DNA of 37,254 nt from an uncultured Rikenella sp. (GCF_947628055.1 NZ_CANQYJ010000008.1:1-37254); one strand, 5' to 3'. Positions 9,894 through 19,568 are shown, numbered from the stretch's first letter. The notes: generated by a model from the sequence alone, not told the origin. Made by a program: numbers and translations.

Positions 9894-10865
9894 TTACTTC
9901 CTCTCCAGTTGCTGCCAGATCAGCGCCGACGCCCCCAGTACCGCCGCATTCTTTCCGTCGATCCCCGACGGCAGCAGCTTCACCTTGTTTCTGAAGTTCG
10001 ACAGCATGTGCATCTCCATATACTTTTTGGTCGGCTCGAAAATATACTTGCCTGCCTTCGCCAACCCCCCGAACAGGAAAATCGCCTCCGGCGAAGTGAT
10101 CGTCACCGCATCCGCCAATGCCTGCCCCAGGATCATCCCCGTATATTCATACGCCTCGATCGCCAATCTGTCCCCATTGAGCGCCGCCTTCGTAATCATC
10201 TCCGCCGTCAAATCATTGTAGCTGATATTTCGGAACTCGCTGTCCTCGATATGATCCGCCAGCAGTTTGAACGCCGTCCGCTTGATGCCCGTAGCCGAGA
10301 CATAAGTCTCCAGGCACCCCTTCCTGCCGCATCCGCAGACCCGCGCACTCGCCGTCTTGTTGACAATCACATGCCCCAGTTCCCCCGCAAAGCTGTCATG
10401 CCCGTAGATCAGTTGTCCGTTCGCCACGAATCCGCTCCCCAGCCCCGTCCCTAAGGTCACCACGATAAAGTCCTTCATCCCCTTTGCCGCCCCGTAGACC
10501 ATCTCGCCGATCGCCGCCGCATTCGCGTCGTTGGTGATCAAGACCGGAATCGAAGGATAGTACCGCTTCATCTTTTCGACGAACGGGATCACCCCCTGCC
10601 AGATCAGATTGGCCGCATATTCGATCGTTCCGTTGTAGTAATTGGCATTCGGCGCCCCGATCCCGATCCCGATAATCTCGAACTCGCCGTCGAGGTTTTT
10701 CACCAAGCTCTGGATTCCGATATAAAGCTCTTCGAGGTATTGGTCGAAGTCCGGGTAATTCTTGGTAGGCACCACCCCTTCGCCGTACATATTCCCTTCG
10801 CGGTCCACTAATCCGTAGACCGAATTGGTACCCCCGATGTCGATCCCTACTGCTAATTGCTTCAT
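9894..10865 (-). CDS. ROK family sugar kinase / glucokinase-like
   Basis: MKQLAVGIDIGGTNSVYGLV (phosphate loop), GELGH, CGCGRKGCLETY ROK zinc motif. Confidence 0.92.
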   Translation of the reverse strand: MKQLAVGIDIGGTNSVYGLVDREGNMYGEGVVPTKNYPDFDQYLEELYIGIQSLVKNLDGEFEIIGIGIGAPNANYYNGTIEYAANLIWQGVIPFVEKMKRYYPSIPVLITNDANAAAIGEMVYGAAKGMKDFIVVTLGTGLGSGFVANGQLIYGHDSFAGELGHVIVNKTASARVCGCGRKGCLETYVSATGIKRTAFKLLADHIEDSEFRNISYNDLTAEMITKAALNGDRLAIEAYEYTGMILGQALADAVTITSPEAIFLFGGLAKAGKYIFEPTKKYMEMHMLSNFRNKVKLLPSGIDGKNAAVLGASALIWQQLERK

Positions 10866-10933
10866 GTTTTCTTTGGTTTAGGTGTTTGTTGTTTCGTAAC
10901 CCAAAGATAAGGATTTTTTCATGCAAAGCCGCG

Positions 10934-11317
10934 TCAGCGGTTTTCCGTGAGATTTTTTTTGAGCAACTGCATCAAGTCCTGATTGAGGCGGTTCGCCTCG
11001 TCGAGCTGTTTTTTCAGCAAGGCGATCAATTCGTTTTGCACGGCAGCCGCGTCCGGATTCGGTTCGGGACTTCCGGACGGTTCCGGGGCGGCCGAATCCG
11101 GGCGGAACATCTCCCCCTCGCCCTTCAGGAGCCAGCAGAGGTTTATATTGTCAAATGTAAATACTATTTTTTCTAACAGATCATACGAAGGCTTGGTCTT
11201 CCGCCCTTCGATGATGTTGAACGTCACCGCCGGATTCACATCCAGCTTTCTCGCAAAAGAATTGTTATTGAGCCCGAGTGCCTTGATTAGCAGGCTCAGT
11301 CTCTCGTTGATCGTCAT
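10934..11317 (-). CDS. XRE-type helix-turn-helix regulator with C-terminal coiled coil
   Basis: MTINERLSLLIKALGLNNNSFARKLDVNPAVTFNIIEGRKTKPSYDLLEKI = HTH_3-like. Confidence 0.85.
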   Translation of the reverse strand: MTINERLSLLIKALGLNNNSFARKLDVNPAVTFNIIEGRKTKPSYDLLEKIVFTFDNINLCWLLKGEGEMFRPDSAAPEPSGSPEPNPDAAAVQNELIALLKKQLDEANRLNQDLMQLLKKNLTENR

Positions 11318-11344
11318 ATAAACCGCGCCTCCGAAAGAGTTTTA

Positions 11345-11418
11345 TTTACATTTGATAAAATTTATTTGCTTTTTTAAGTTTTGGCGTTTACATTTGCAAA
11401 TAGATTCTGCTTTGCAAA
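11345..11418. promoter_or_regulatory. Divergent intergenic repeats: two TTTACATTTG plus palindromes ATTTGCAAAT and TTTGCAAA
   Basis: TTTACATTTG at 11345-11354 and 11387-11396, inverse copy at 11152-11161; ATTTGCAAAT at 11392-11401, TTTGCAAA at 11411-11418. Confidence 0.45.
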
Positions 11419-11529
11419 GTGATGTGCCGGGAGTATCTAAATCTTCAAAGATAACGAAAATCTTAGGAATGAGTTTGATATTACGCTGCATCGCTGGCTA
11501 TGGAAACAACCAAACAAAACATTTTAAGT

Positions 11530-13716
11530 ATGAGAAAAAAGAACTTTTATGCGGTGGCGCTGGCGATGGCAGCGGCCTGCACCGCTTTTGTCGGGTGTAA
11601 GGACTACGACTCCGACATCAAGAATCTGCAGACGCAGATCGATGCCAACGCGGACGCGATCGCGGCCCTGCAATCGGCCATTGCCAAGGGGACGACGATT
11701 ACGGAGGTGAAGACCGAAGCTGACGGCTACAAGATCACCTTCTCGGACGGCACTTCGATCAACCTGACCAACGGCAAGGATGGCAAAGATGGTCAAGACG
11801 GTCAGCAAGGGCCTGCCGGAGCACAGGGCCCTGCAGGGGCAGCCGGTCAGGACGGCCAGGACGGCCAGCAGGGGCTTACCGGGCCTCAGGGGCCGGTGGG
11901 AGAAGCCGGCAAGGACGCCCCGGTGCCGCAGCTGCGGGTGAACGAGGACAAAAACTGGGAAATGTCGGTAGACGGCGGAACGACGTGGGAAGAATTGAAA
12001 GACGCTGACGGCAATTCCATTGCCGATGCAAAAACGTATGTGGCCGACTACGTGAAGATCGACGACGACGGATACATCGTGATCGGCGACAAAACCACGG
12101 CTTTCAAGTACAATGCGGCAATCCCGTCCGTGACCGAACTCCCGGATGAAAAGATCGCCCTCATCACGGTTCCGGCCACGGCGACCGAATCGATGAAGAC
12201 CCTGCGCGTGCCGATGGAGGGTTATTTCGACAAGGCTTCCATTACGAGCATCGCTTCGATCTCGGGTAAAACGGAGTTAGTGATCTCGAAAACGACGGTG
12301 GGAACCGGCGGTGCGACGATCGGCGACAAAACCTATGCGGAGGGAGAGGTCGTTTACTCGTGCGCGGGGATTCCGGTGGTGCTGAATCCGGCGCAGGTGA
12401 ACGCTTCGGTCGTGCCGTTCACGTTCGTGGCCAGTGATCACGAGGGTTCGGTTACGCTGCCGATCGAATTGACGCTCACGGCGGGCAGTGCGGCGGATAT
12501 TTCGGCGACCAAAGCGGCTCCGGCCAGCGGTTTGTGGACGCTGACGGGCGTACCGACCGATCCTGAGTTCGCGGGATTCACGAATGTGGCGCTCTGCGCA
12601 GAGAACAGCAACGGCACCCACACCCTGTCGGCTTACGATTTTGAAATTACGGTAAATACCCTGTCCACGCCGGCGGATGCGAGCGGCGTACCCGCGACCG
12701 TGCCCGCGCTTACGGGAGCAACGGCTACGATCACGGCTGCCTCGAATATCGTCGACAGCTATGCGGCGTTCAAAGAGGGAACGGATCACGAGGGCTACGG
12801 GATTCGCCGCGCGGATGAGAGTGTGGCTGCCGACGCTCCGTATACCGGCGACTGGGAGGTGTATCAACTCCCGGGGGCTTTGAGCAAAGCGGCTACCCCG
12901 GAAAAGGCTTTGACGGTGGTGTACTCCTACCTTGGGGAGAACGGTGAGGCCGATTCAAAAGAAGTGACGGTGAATTTCTTTGCGTTGCTGCCCGAACCGG
13001 TCAGCACGGAGGTGTCTCTTGGTGAGGAGATGCAGAATGCAGATGCAAGTACGGCAACGGTGATCGAACTGACTCAGGATGCTTTGACCGCTGCTTTGTT
13101 CGGAGATGAGGCTGCGCAGGAAATGATCGACGCTTGGAAAGCGGGTGCTGCGAACTTCAAGGTGGCTTTAGGTGATCAGCTGGCGGGCGTGGGTTCCAAT
13201 AGCGCGGCGTTCAAGAGCTCCGGGAGCGATGCGGGGGCTGCTGTGGCGGATGCCGGAGCTTTCGATGCGGTGGAAATCTCGGTGGACAACCCGACTGCCG
13301 CAGGCGACTATACGGCGACGCTGACTTACGAAGATCCGGTCGGAACCGAAACTGCCGTAACGATCACCTTTACTTTGAGCTCGCCGGTGGCGGCGGTGGA
13401 AGGGCCGGCAAGTACGACGATCGCGAACGATGCCTTGACTGCGGAGGTGGAATTGACGGGTTTCACGGCCAAATCCGGCGACGATTCGGAAGTAACCGGA
13501 GGGATCGTGAAGATCGCGAGTGCGGTTTCGGCAGATGAATCGAAAGTAACTGTCGAAGTTCCGGATGGCGGTGCGAAAATCGTCTGCACCCGTGTAGACG
13601 CTGCTCCCGCGGCGGACGAGACGGTCGAAGTGACGGCTGCGGTAGTGGATCAATGGGGCGAGGAACATGATGGCGTGAAATTCACGGTGACGCTGGCGGC
13701 GGCCACAGGTATTTAA
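11530..13716 (+). CDS. Surface lipoprotein with collagen-like Gly-X-Y repeat and PL29-N-terminal/DUF4988-like region
   Basis: MRKKNFYAVALAMAAACTAFVGC lipobox; GKDGKDGQDGQQGPAGAQGPAGAAGQDGQDGQQGLTGPQGPVGEAGKD; VNEDKNWEMSVDGGTTWEEL. Confidence 0.85.
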   Translation: MRKKNFYAVALAMAAACTAFVGCKDYDSDIKNLQTQIDANADAIAALQSAIAKGTTITEVKTEADGYKITFSDGTSINLTNGKDGKDGQDGQQGPAGAQGPAGAAGQDGQDGQQGLTGPQGPVGEAGKDAPVPQLRVNEDKNWEMSVDGGTTWEELKDADGNSIADAKTYVADYVKIDDDGYIVIGDKTTAFKYNAAIPSVTELPDEKIALITVPATATESMKTLRVPMEGYFDKASITSIASISGKTELVISKTTVGTGGATIGDKTYAEGEVVYSCAGIPVVLNPAQVNASVVPFTFVASDHEGSVTLPIELTLTAGSAADISATKAAPASGLWTLTGVPTDPEFAGFTNVALCAENSNGTHTLSAYDFEITVNTLSTPADASGVPATVPALTGATATITAASNIVDSYAAFKEGTDHEGYGIRRADESVAADAPYTGDWEVYQLPGALSKAATPEKALTVVYSYLGENGEADSKEVTVNFFALLPEPVSTEVSLGEEMQNADASTATVIELTQDALTAALFGDEAAQEMIDAWKAGAANFKVALGDQLAGVGSNSAAFKSSGSDAGAAVADAGAFDAVEISVDNPTAAGDYTATLTYEDPVGTETAVTITFTLSSPVAAVEGPASTTIANDALTAEVELTGFTAKSGDDSEVTGGIVKIASAVSADESKVTVEVPDGGAKIVCTRVDAAPAADETVEVTAAVVDQWGEEHDGVKFTVTLAAATGI

Positions 13717-13781
13717 CCGGAAGTGATTCCGTGCGGCCGCCTGTCCGCGCATGTACATCATAACAGGCGGCTGCCGGTTGG

Positions 13782-13821
13782 GCGGGGCTGACTTTCTCGA
13801 AAGTCGGCCCCGCTTTCTTTT
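13782..13821 (+). terminator. Intrinsic terminator of surface protein gene
   Basis: gcggggctgactttctcgaaagtcggccccgc followed by tttcttttt. Confidence 0.8.
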
Positions 13822-13836
13822 TATGCAGCGCGATTC

Positions 13837-13918
13837 ATGCCTGAATGCGGCGGCATGAATACCCGAATGCAGAGGAGTGAATGCTCGAATATGCGGCGGT
13901 GTGCATGCCCGAATGGGG
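13837..13918. repeat. Degenerate 22-24 bp tandem repeat, about 3.5 copies
   Basis: atgcctgaatgcggcggcatga / atacccgaatgcagaggagtga / atgctcgaatatgcggcggtgtgc / atgcccgaatgggg. Confidence 0.55.
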
Positions 13919-14112
13919 AAAATATCGTATCTTCGTCTGAGATTAGCCGCTTGTTTGCCGAAACGAATGATTGCGTCTTGCCGGTTCCGGGGGGAACCTT
14001 TTCGGCTGGGGAAGCGGTGCCGCCGGGTGCTCCGACCGGGAGTTTGCTCAGCTTTAGGGGGTGGGCGCGAGGTCGAACTGAGGTGCAATAGAGCGGTCTA
14101 TTGCTCCCGGCC

Positions 14113-14410
14113 CAAGAGGATCGAAGACAAGGGTATCCGGCAGGCTCAAGAGATGCGAAACATCTCAAAAAGTTTGGCTGCGCCTTCCTCCTGGCGCCTC
14201 GGCCATTCGAGCAAGCTCGATGGCACTCAGCTGCTGCGTCGGTTTTCTGGTTCTCTTTGTTCACAACCGAGCAGCGTTCCGAGGGCAGAGACCGCTTGCG
14301 GGCTATGCCGAGGTAGCGCGAGGAAAACAAGCGTAGCGAAGTTAAAGAGAACAGTTCCCTCAAACCGGGTACGTACGATAAAACCTACAGTTAATAACGA
14401 GCCCGCAGGA
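14113..14410 (+). repeat. Composite intergenic repeat, copy A
   Basis: Shares gggtatccggcaggctcaagagatgcg...catctcaaaaagttt, a 'ggcgcctcggccattcgagcaagctcga' module and an 'agagaccgcttgcgggctatgccgaggtagcgcgagg' module with 27.5-27.8 kb, 24.0 kb and others. Confidence 0.85.
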
Positions 14411-14504
14411 GGTAGGCGGAGCCCCGTTTTGCGAAATCCAAACCGATTCCCAGCACGAGAAAGAAAATGCCAATTCGACCGAAGGCTAACGAACGAAAGA
14501 TCAA

Positions 14505-15071
14505 TTACGTATTTATGTCTTCGGTCGACACGTAACCGTGCATCAAAGCGTAAAGCGTCAAACCCGAGATGGTCTTGATTCCCAGCTTGGCCGCGATATT
14601 TTTGCGGTGAGTCAACACAGTGTTGAGGCTGATATTGAGCCGGTCGGCGATTTCTTTGTTGATAGCGCCGCTGACGACCAGCTGGAGCACTTGTACTTCG
14701 CGGGCTGACAACTCGTCAGAAGGCGTTTCCGCCGCCGAACGGACCGGAACAAGCACCTTTCCTATGTGATCGAGTAATTCTTCGAGCGTCCCGCCGGTCG
14801 CAATCACACGCGGGGTCTCCGTTCCCGGAAGCGCTGCGCTCCCATCCGGTACGAGAATCACGCACTGGCTCCGCCGGGGCAGAAAAAAATCCACATTCGC
14901 CGTAAACACAGCGCAGTCAGTAAAATAGACGTCGAAAAGTCCGTTCTCGCGCAACGTGTCGTCCGCCGTTCCGAACTGTTCCACTTCCACCGGGGCAAAA
15001 TATCGCTCCAACACGGCGGCCATCCCGGCTCGTTGCAGCAGATCGGGCAAAATAAGGGCTATCCGCGGCAT
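14505..15071 (-). CDS. LuxR-type response-regulator-like transcription factor with atypical receiver
   Basis: C-term ELSAREVQVLQLVVSGAINKEIADRLNISLNTVLTHRKNIAAKLGIKTISGLTLYALMHG = LuxR HTH; likely start MPRIALILPDLLQRAG at 15071. Confidence 0.85.
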   Translation of the reverse strand: MPRIALILPDLLQRAGMAAVLERYFAPVEVEQFGTADDTLRENGLFDVYFTDCAVFTANVDFFLPRRSQCVILVPDGSAALPGTETPRVIATGGTLEELLDHIGKVLVPVRSAAETPSDELSAREVQVLQLVVSGAINKEIADRLNISLNTVLTHRKNIAAKLGIKTISGLTLYALMHGYVSTEDINT

Positions 15072-15769
15072 AAGGCGTCGATAACAGGGGTCAATATTCG
15101 GTTGCGAATCCGGTTGTGCTGCCGAATGTCCCGCTCGATGCTTCCCACGGCGAAAATCACGGCATAGGCCAGATTGTCGTTGTATTCTCCGCTCAGGTGC
15201 CGCACCATGATGCTCCGCATGTCCCGCAGCTGGCTCACCGCCGGATCGTCGTCCGCCGTGTCCGGCGCCGTCGGTGCGATCCGATCTCTTCCCTCGACCT
15301 CGCCTGCGCTCAATGCCAGACAATAGGGAAACCATTTCCGGGTGTCGTAGTCGATCGAATCGGTCAGACTTTGTTTGAAGCCGGCGAAAAATTTGCCCAG
15401 CAGGGCGAGATTTCTGTTCTCCGCCCCGCCGCTGGCGATCAGCGAGCCCAGATGCCGTTCGATATTGGGCAATTGGTAATGCAGGTAGTAGGCGTTGGTC
15501 TTGCTCAGGTAGTCGACGAGTTGACTGACGTGGAATGACTTGAGTTTCTGTTCCGGGAAATATTCTTCAAAGAGGTAGGTGTTCATCAGCGTCAGCATAA
15601 AGCGGGCGTCGATCTGATGGTCGGCGCAGACGGCTGCCACGGATTTGTCTCCCAACCCCAGCCGGATGCCGAAGCGGCTGACGAGGGGGATCAGTGTCGG
15701 ATGCTGTTCCAGTGCCGCGCTCAGCGGCATATCGGGTGTCAATAGGGCCATGTCGGTAAAGGTAAACAT
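15059..15769 (-). CDS. Hemerythrin-like / RIC (ScdA/YtfE)-like protein
   Basis: GLGDKSVAAVCADHQID resembles ScdA_N; helix pattern YYLHYQLPNIERHL ... MVRHLSGEYNDN ... ERDIRQHNRIRNRILTP resembles hemerythrin-type metal-binding helices; overlaps the LuxR start by 13 bp. Confidence 0.6.
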   Translation of the reverse strand: MFTFTDMALLTPDMPLSAALEQHPTLIPLVSRFGIRLGLGDKSVAAVCADHQIDARFMLTLMNTYLFEEYFPEQKLKSFHVSQLVDYLSKTNAYYLHYQLPNIERHLGSLIASGGAENRNLALLGKFFAGFKQSLTDSIDYDTRKWFPYCLALSAGEVEGRDRIAPTAPDTADDDPAVSQLRDMRSIMVRHLSGEYNDNLAYAVIFAVGSIERDIRQHNRIRNRILTPVIDALCRG

Positions 15770-16121
15770 TTTTCGTCGGTTGGTGAATCTGATGGTGCTG
15801 TCTTTGGATTGATTTGGCCTTTTTTCTGTCTGTTCGGTGACAACCCTGGCGATGTGCGGGCCACTTTCAGCCTGTGTGGGCCGAGCGGCACCGCTGAAAC
15901 TAGCGATCCTGATGATCGTAGCGGCTAAAAATAATTGTACTATAATATTTATTTTCCGCGTCAACGGTCAGGCCGGAGCTACTCCGGCGGAGGCCTAGTG
16001 CCGAGCGACACTCGGCAGTGTCGATTGTTCACAAAGAGAGCGGATCTATACCAACACGTACAATAAATTTACAGTTTTATCAGAACCGGCAAAAGAGAGT
16101 AACTGCGAAAAGAATTATAGT

Positions 16122-16129
16122 TACATTTG
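16122..16129 (+). promoter_or_regulatory. -7 box TACATTTG upstream of DUF4837 gene
   Basis: TAnnTTTG consensus, 55 bp before ATG 16184. Confidence 0.4.
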
Positions 16130-16183
16130 TACGAAGCACCCGCAGAGGTGCCGCACTGACCCAACCTAAATATCGATACGACC

Positions 16184-17179
16184 ATGAAAAAAATCGCATT
16201 CACCCTTATTACAGCCTCCGCCCTGGCTCTCACAGCCTGCCATACCGGCGAGGTCAAGGTATCCTCGACGGGCAAGCCGTACGAGCTTTTCGTCGTGGCT
16301 CCGACAGCACTGTGGCAGGGGCCGGCGGGGGATACGGCCCGGGCGATCTTCGCCGACGAGGTGGAGATGATCAACCAGCCGGAACCCCGCTTCACCGTTT
16401 ACAGCGTGCCGCCGGCCAGCTACCGGGAGACGGTGAGCCGGCACCGGAATATTTTGATCCTCAAAACCGGTTCCCAATACCCGAAAGCGGACATGACAGC
16501 TTCATACGACGTCAATTCGGCGCCGCAGTTGGAGGTGACGGTGACGGCGCCGTCGGCGGATTCGATGGCGGCTTTCCTGAATACGTACCGCTCGGAGCTG
16601 GTCAAACTGTACGAGATCGCGGAGCGCGACCGTTTCGTGGCGCGGGCGGAGAAATACCGGGATGCGGAGATCGACGAGCTGATCCGGGAGAAGTTCGACT
16701 TCAAGATGAGTATCCCCAGAGGATACCGGGTACGGCTCGACACCACGAATTTCCTCTGGATCTCCTATGAGCTGCCGCTGGCGAGCGTCGGGTTTACGAT
16801 CTACACCTATCCGGCGGACACTTCGGCGGCCCGGAATGCGGCGGCCGGGAACATCATCGCGGCGCGCAATGCGGCAGTGATGCAGGTGCCGGGGCCTTCG
16901 GACGGGAGCTACATGACGACCAGCACGGCGGTGATGCCCGACCAGAAAAAGCTGACGGTGAACGGCCGCGAATGGAACCAGGTGCGGGGATTCTGGGATG
17001 TGGCCGGCGATTTCATGGGAGGGCCGTTCATCAATTACACGACCTACGAACCGGAGCGGCACCGCATGCTGGCGATCGACGGCTATGTCTATTCCCCGTC
17101 GCCGAACAACAACGTGCCGATGAGGGACTATGTCCGTCAGGTGGAGGCGATCTTCATGACGATCCGGATTCCGGAATAG
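16184..17179 (+). CDS. DUF4837 family lipoprotein
   Basis: MKKIAFTLITASALALTACHTGEVKVSSTGKPYELFVVAP; pattern remembered for DUF4837. Confidence 0.8.
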   Translation: MKKIAFTLITASALALTACHTGEVKVSSTGKPYELFVVAPTALWQGPAGDTARAIFADEVEMINQPEPRFTVYSVPPASYRETVSRHRNILILKTGSQYPKADMTASYDVNSAPQLEVTVTAPSADSMAAFLNTYRSELVKLYEIAERDRFVARAEKYRDAEIDELIREKFDFKMSIPRGYRVRLDTTNFLWISYELPLASVGFTIYTYPADTSAARNAAAGNIIAARNAAVMQVPGPSDGSYMTTSTAVMPDQKKLTVNGREWNQVRGFWDVAGDFMGGPFINYTTYEPERHRMLAIDGYVYSPSPNNNVPMRDYVRQVEAIFMTIRIPE

Positions 17180-17332
17180 AAGTCGCTTCGACAGGCCCTT
17201 AAACGACGATGGCCAGACGGTCTTCGCACCGGCAGACGGAAATTCGTGCGGAACCGCTTTCCCCCGGGAGTCGTATGCCGTCAGGGGCGAATATCGTTTT
17301 TACTTCGTACCTTTAAAATCCAAGCCAACCGG

Positions 17333-18502
17333 ATGCGCAAACTTTCGATCGGATACCACGGCAAGATGCTCTTCATCATCATCGGTTTCGCCATCGGCGT
17401 GACCTCGCTCGTCTATTCCAACTACTTAGTCGGAAACCTGCGCGACAAAGAACGCGACCAGATACACCTCTGGTCTTTCGCCGTCGGCGAGACCGTCAAA
17501 GCCGCCAGCAACGGCAACCGCCACCAGGCCGAAATACTGGGCCGCATCATCGACTTCTCCGAAGACATTCCCGTGATCGTCTGCGACGACAACCTGCGCG
17601 TGATTCAGTCCCGGCTGATCGCCCCTTCGGTGATGGCCGATCCCGACCGGCTGGCCGACAAACTCGAAAGCATGCGCTCCGGCGGGCGGGACCCCATCGA
17701 GATACCCACTGTGCAGGGAAGCATCGTACGCGTCTTTTACGACGAATCGCCGCTGCTCAAGGCCTTGCAATACTTTCCGTGGGTGCAGCTCAGCGTGTTC
17801 GCCGTATTCATCGGCTTCGCTTTCATCGCCTTCCGGTCGTCCAAGCACAGCGAACAGAACCGTGTCTGGATCGGAATGGCCAAAGAGACCGCACACCAGC
17901 TGGGGACGCCCACCAGCTCCCTGTTGGGCTGGCTCGAATACCTGCGCAGCCAGGAGAACGTGGAGCCGTTCGTGGTGGACGAAATGAACAAAGACCTGAC
18001 GCGGCTCTTGAAAGTGGTAGACCGTTTCTCGAAGATCGGCGCCACGACCAACCTCGCGCCGAGGAACATCTACGAACTGGTGGCCGGTGCGGTGGCCTAT
18101 TTCCAGACGCGGATTCCGAAAAACGTGACGCTGAATTTCGCACAGTGCACTTCCGAACCGATGCAGGGCATGGTCAACGACGCGCTGTTTGAATGGGTGG
18201 TGGAGAATCTGTTGAAAAATGCGCTGGACGCTTTGCAAGGGCGCGGAGCGATCATCGTCCAGCTCTCGGTGCGGGACGACAAATGGATCTGCATCGACGT
18301 GCGGGACACGGGCAAAGGAATGCCGAAAGCCAACTTCAAGCGCATCTTCCAGCCCGGATTCACCACCAAGACGCGCGGCTGGGGCCTCGGCCTGTCGCTC
18401 AGCAAGCGCATCATCGAAGAGTATCACCACGGCCGCATCTTCGTCCTCGACTCCGAGGTCGACAAAGGGACGACCATGCGGATCATGATCCGCAAGCTAT
18501 AA
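17333..18502 (+). CDS. Membrane sensor histidine kinase
   Basis: HisKA-like KETAHQLGTPTSSLLGWLEYL; HATPase NLLKNALDAL, DTGKGMPKANFKRIFQPGFTTKTRGWGLGLSLSKRIIEEYHHG. Confidence 0.9.
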   Translation: MRKLSIGYHGKMLFIIIGFAIGVTSLVYSNYLVGNLRDKERDQIHLWSFAVGETVKAASNGNRHQAEILGRIIDFSEDIPVIVCDDNLRVIQSRLIAPSVMADPDRLADKLESMRSGGRDPIEIPTVQGSIVRVFYDESPLLKALQYFPWVQLSVFAVFIGFAFIAFRSSKHSEQNRVWIGMAKETAHQLGTPTSSLLGWLEYLRSQENVEPFVVDEMNKDLTRLLKVVDRFSKIGATTNLAPRNIYELVAGAVAYFQTRIPKNVTLNFAQCTSEPMQGMVNDALFEWVVENLLKNALDALQGRGAIIVQLSVRDDKWICIDVRDTGKGMPKANFKRIFQPGFTTKTRGWGLGLSLSKRIIEEYHHGRIFVLDSEVDKGTTMRIMIRKL

Positions 18503-18527
18503 TAGGGGGATTCGGCGCAAAAGCCGG

Positions 18528-19568
18528 CTATTCCTGCGAGAGGGTCGAAAGCAGGCCGCAGGCGGCCAGTATATCTTCGCCGCGCGACGAACGCGTGGTA
18601 GTCGTGATTCCCGCCGCATTCAGCGCCCCGTTGAAGCGCTTCATCCGCTCCGGCGACACCCCGCGCAGCGGGCTGTCCGGAATCGCATGGAAACGGATCA
18701 GGTTGATCCGGCAGTCCAGCCCTTTCAGCAGCCGCACCAACCCTTCGACATGCCGCGGCGAATCGTTCACCCCCTCGAAAACGATATACTCGAAACTCAG
18801 CCGCCGCTGGTGCGCGAAATCGAACTTCCGCAAAGCCGCCACCACCTCCCGAACCGGATATTTGTTCTGCACCGGCATCAGCTCCCCCCGTTCCGCATCG
18901 AACGGATCGTGCAGGCTCACCGCCAGATGCACTTTCGTTTCCCTCAGCAGCCGCTCCATGGCCGGGATCACCCCGACCGTCGAGACCGTGATCCGCGTCG
19001 GGCTCCACCCCAAGCCCCACTCTGCCGTCAGGATTTCCACCGCCCGCAGCACCGGGCCGATATTGTCCATCGGCTCGCCCATCCCCATGAAAACGATATT
19101 GGTCAGCCGCTCCGACTCCGGGATCGCCAACACCTGATTGACGATCTCCCCGGCAGTCAGGTTATGCCGGAATCCCTGCCGCCCCGTCATGCAGAACCGG
19201 CAGCCCATCCGGCACCCCGCCTGCGACGAGACGCAGAGCGTCGCCCGCTCCCTGTCCGGAATATAGACCGATTCGATATACCGTCCGCCGAGGGTCGGGA
19301 ACAGATACTTCTTAGTCCCGTCCACAGAGACCTGCACATCGCACGGCTCGATCCGTCCGGCGACATACCCCAGCTCGCCCAACCGCTGCCGGGCGGCAGC
19401 CGACAAATTGGTCATCGCCGCCACGTCCGCCGTCCGCTTCTTATAGAGCCAGTCCGCCATCTGACGGGCGGCGAAAGGCTTGAGGCCCGCTTCGGCCGCC
19501 ACCGCCCGCAGCTCGTCCGGCGACATGCCTGAAAGCCACTTCGTTCCGTTAGTATCCATATGGGGCAA
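18528..19568 (-). CDS. rlmN: 23S rRNA (adenine2503-C2)-methyltransferase RlmN
   Basis: Radical SAM motif CRMGCRFCMTGRQGF, NIVFMGMGEPMDN, SLHDPFD. Confidence 0.95.
   Translation of the reverse strand: MPHMDTNGTKWLSGMSPDELRAVAAEAGLKPFAARQMADWLYKKRTADVAAMTNLSAAARQRLGELGYVAGRIEPCDVQVSVDGTKKYLFPTLGGRYIESVYIPDRERATLCVSSQAGCRMGCRFCMTGRQGFRHNLTAGEIVNQVLAIPESERLTNIVFMGMGEPMDNIGPVLRAVEILTAEWGLGWSPTRITVSTVGVIPAMERLLRETKVHLAVSLHDPFDAERGELMPVQNKYPVREVVAALRKFDFAHQRRLSFEYIVFEGVNDSPRHVEGLVRLLKGLDCRINLIRFHAIPDSPLRGVSPERMKRFNGALNAAGITTTTRSSRGEDILAACGLLSTLSQE

Noticed and set aside
13877-14578. 233-aa ORF on + (and 13821-14363 -, 13168-14088 -)
   Set aside because: Runs through tandem and composite repeat DNA and the antisense of the LuxR gene; no recognisable domain, composition typical of spurious GC-rich frames.
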